Under the pieces are notes generated by a model. That model saw nothing but the letters and a program-made list of their open reading frames with translations. It was not told the DNA's origin and searched no databases. A stretch of DNA of 15,737 bases, from contig JBDREF010000288.1 in assembly GCA_043820045.1 (NCBI GenBank), positions 1-15,737 of the forward strand. The letters are read 5' to 3'. Positions 15,065 to 15,737 of the stretch are shown here, in pieces. The stretch is from JBDREF01 sp043820045. GTDB taxonomy: Bacteria; Planctomycetota; Phycisphaerae; Sedimentisphaerales; Anaerobacaceae. The position numbers were made by a program, and so were the translations under genes. Position 1 is the stretch's first letter; the number at the start of each line of letters is the position of its first letter.

Positions 15065-15093
15065 TGGCAGAGCTGGGCGTGCCGGCGAGATTC
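15065..15093 (+). promoter_or_regulatory. Element shared by the two pseudopilin leaders, copy 2
   Basis: This is the second copy of the 29-nt element described at 9652-9680, two bases after the -10 box. The core reads GGCGTGCCGGCGAGATTC. In this copy CCGGC (15082-15086) and GATTC (15089-15093) could pair with GAGTC and GCCGG just downstream (about 15103-15111), giving a bulged hairpin. The other copy has a different, weaker fold. Confidence 0.5.
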
Positions 15094-15159
15094 AACGCCT
15101 CTGAGTCGCCGGGCTCGGTTTGGAATCGCCGTATCTGAGGATAGCGAAGGAGAACTGTC

Positions 15160-15737
15160 ATGCGTAGGCAAAGAGGTTTCACGCTTATCGAACTGCTGGT
15201 TGTGATTGCCATTATTGCGTTGCTGCTGGCGATACTTATGCCGGCGCTGCAACGAGTGAGGAAACAGGCACGGGCCGTAACCTGCCAGGCGAGTCTGCAC
15301 CAGTGGACGCTTATCTGGTCGATGTTCACAAACGACAGAGACGGCTATTTTCACCAGGGTCTGGGTGGAGAGAGCCAGACGAGCGACGGCAGGTGGCCGG
15401 TCGTGATGCGAACGGAATATTACGACCTGGATATGCGTCTTTGCCCGATGGCGGTGAAACCCCTGTCTGAAGGAGGCAGTAATCCCTTCGCGGCATGGGG
15501 CGTTTTCCAGGACGGCTCGTACGGCAGCTACGGATTCAATGAGTGGCTGTGCAATAGAACCACCTCAAGCAGCAATGCGAGCAACTACTACAAGCACATA
15601 AATAACAAGCCGGCGGACCGGATACCGCTTTTCGTCGATTGCTTTTGGTACGATGTCTGGCCATTCCCCGAAAATCAACCTCCGCTGTATGACGGAGCCA
15701 CGGAAAACCTCGCCGGCAGCAATGAAATGCGGCGGGT
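15160..15737 (+). CDS. Pseudopilin-like protein, paralogue of the gene at 9714, 3' end cut by window edge
   Basis: ATG at 15160 follows AAGGAG with 7-8 nt spacing, and the frame is open for 192 codons to the window end. It begins MRRQRG and then FTLIELLVVIAIIALLLAIL, the prepilin signal with cleavage expected after Gly6. Residues 27-45 (MPALQRVRKQARAVTCQA) are nearly identical to the paralogue. The globular part aligns with it too: SYGFNEWLCN against SYGINGWCNN, and RIPLFVDCFWYDVWP against YVPLFLDGQRYNFWP. The H-X9-DG-like end lies beyond the window. Like its paralogue it is probably processed by a prepilin peptidase and assembled or held at the inner membrane; its role is unknown. Confidence 0.9.
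   Translation, partial: MRRQRGFTLIELLVVIAIIALLLAILMPALQRVRKQARAVTCQASLHQWTLIWSMFTNDRDGYFHQGLGGESQTSDGRWPVVMRTEYYDLDMRLCPMAVKPLSEGGSNPFAAWGVFQDGSYGSYGFNEWLCNRTTSSSNASNYYKHINNKPADRIPLFVDCFWYDVWPFPENQPPLYDGATENLAGSNEMRR

Noticed and set aside
1..15737. CRISPR array, insertion sequence, prophage or integrase signs
   Set aside because: No regularly spaced repeats, transposase or integrase motifs, or attachment-site repeats next to the tRNA were seen on either strand.

Overview
The window looks like a chromosomal piece of a Planctomycetota bacterium, most likely of the Phycisphaerae/Sedimentisphaerales type. This rests on gene content, not on a database search. The indicators are two pseudopilin-like genes with the KGFTLIELLVVIAIIALL-type N-terminus and a C-terminal H-X9-DG-like motif, a C-terminal dockerin of the form GDLDTDGDVDFTDFAVFAACW, a DUF4838 glycosidase-like secreted protein, an exosortase-associated EpsI protein, and a large secreted protein built of beta-helix, FN3-like and lectin-like modules. 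GC is moderately high except around 620-1300, which is visibly more AT-rich and holds no intact gene.

Layout. (1) 1-620, minus strand: 5' part of an EpsI/DUF3485 gene running off the window. Behind it (667-915, minus) is a coding-like frame broken by one in-frame TGA, then a stretch up to 1302 with nothing convincing. (2) 1303-3099, plus strand: xseA and xseB (both subunits of exodeoxyribonuclease VII) and a tRNA-Leu(UAG). (3) 3154-7670, plus strand: a DUF4838 secreted protein, an exported 5'-methylthioadenosine/SAH nucleosidase, an AzgA-type purine permease overlapping or abutting it, and a 52-residue orphan. The nucleosidase-permease pair reads naturally as release of adenine outside the membrane followed by its uptake. 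(4) 7671-8516: a strong hairpin and a SEC-C zinc-motif protein. (5) 8623-9510, minus strand: an FHA-GAF protein behind a perfect sigma70-type promoter, divergent from (6) a pseudopilin gene at 9714-10535. (7) 10573-11882: an FG-GAP/dockerin secreted protein whose leader contains a hairpin with a purine-rich loop, a duplicated segment and an intrinsic-terminator-like hairpin. (8) 11925-14819, minus strand: a 964-residue secreted protein with a C-terminal metallo-beta-lactamase-fold domain. (9) 15160 to the end: a second pseudopilin paralogue, truncated by the window edge.

Two non-coding signals seem most worth following. The first is the leader of the FG-GAP/dockerin gene (about 10607-10721), which has the architecture of a transcription attenuator or of a small RNA with its own terminator. 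The second is that the two pseudopilin genes share a promoter plan (TGTTGC, 17 nt, TGTTAYAAT), followed immediately by a 29-nt ungapped element with the core GGCRTGCCRRCGAGAYTC. This suggests a common control of that gene family. Several starts were moved inward from the longest open frame because of clear ribosome binding sites: 9510, 9714, 14819 and 6159.
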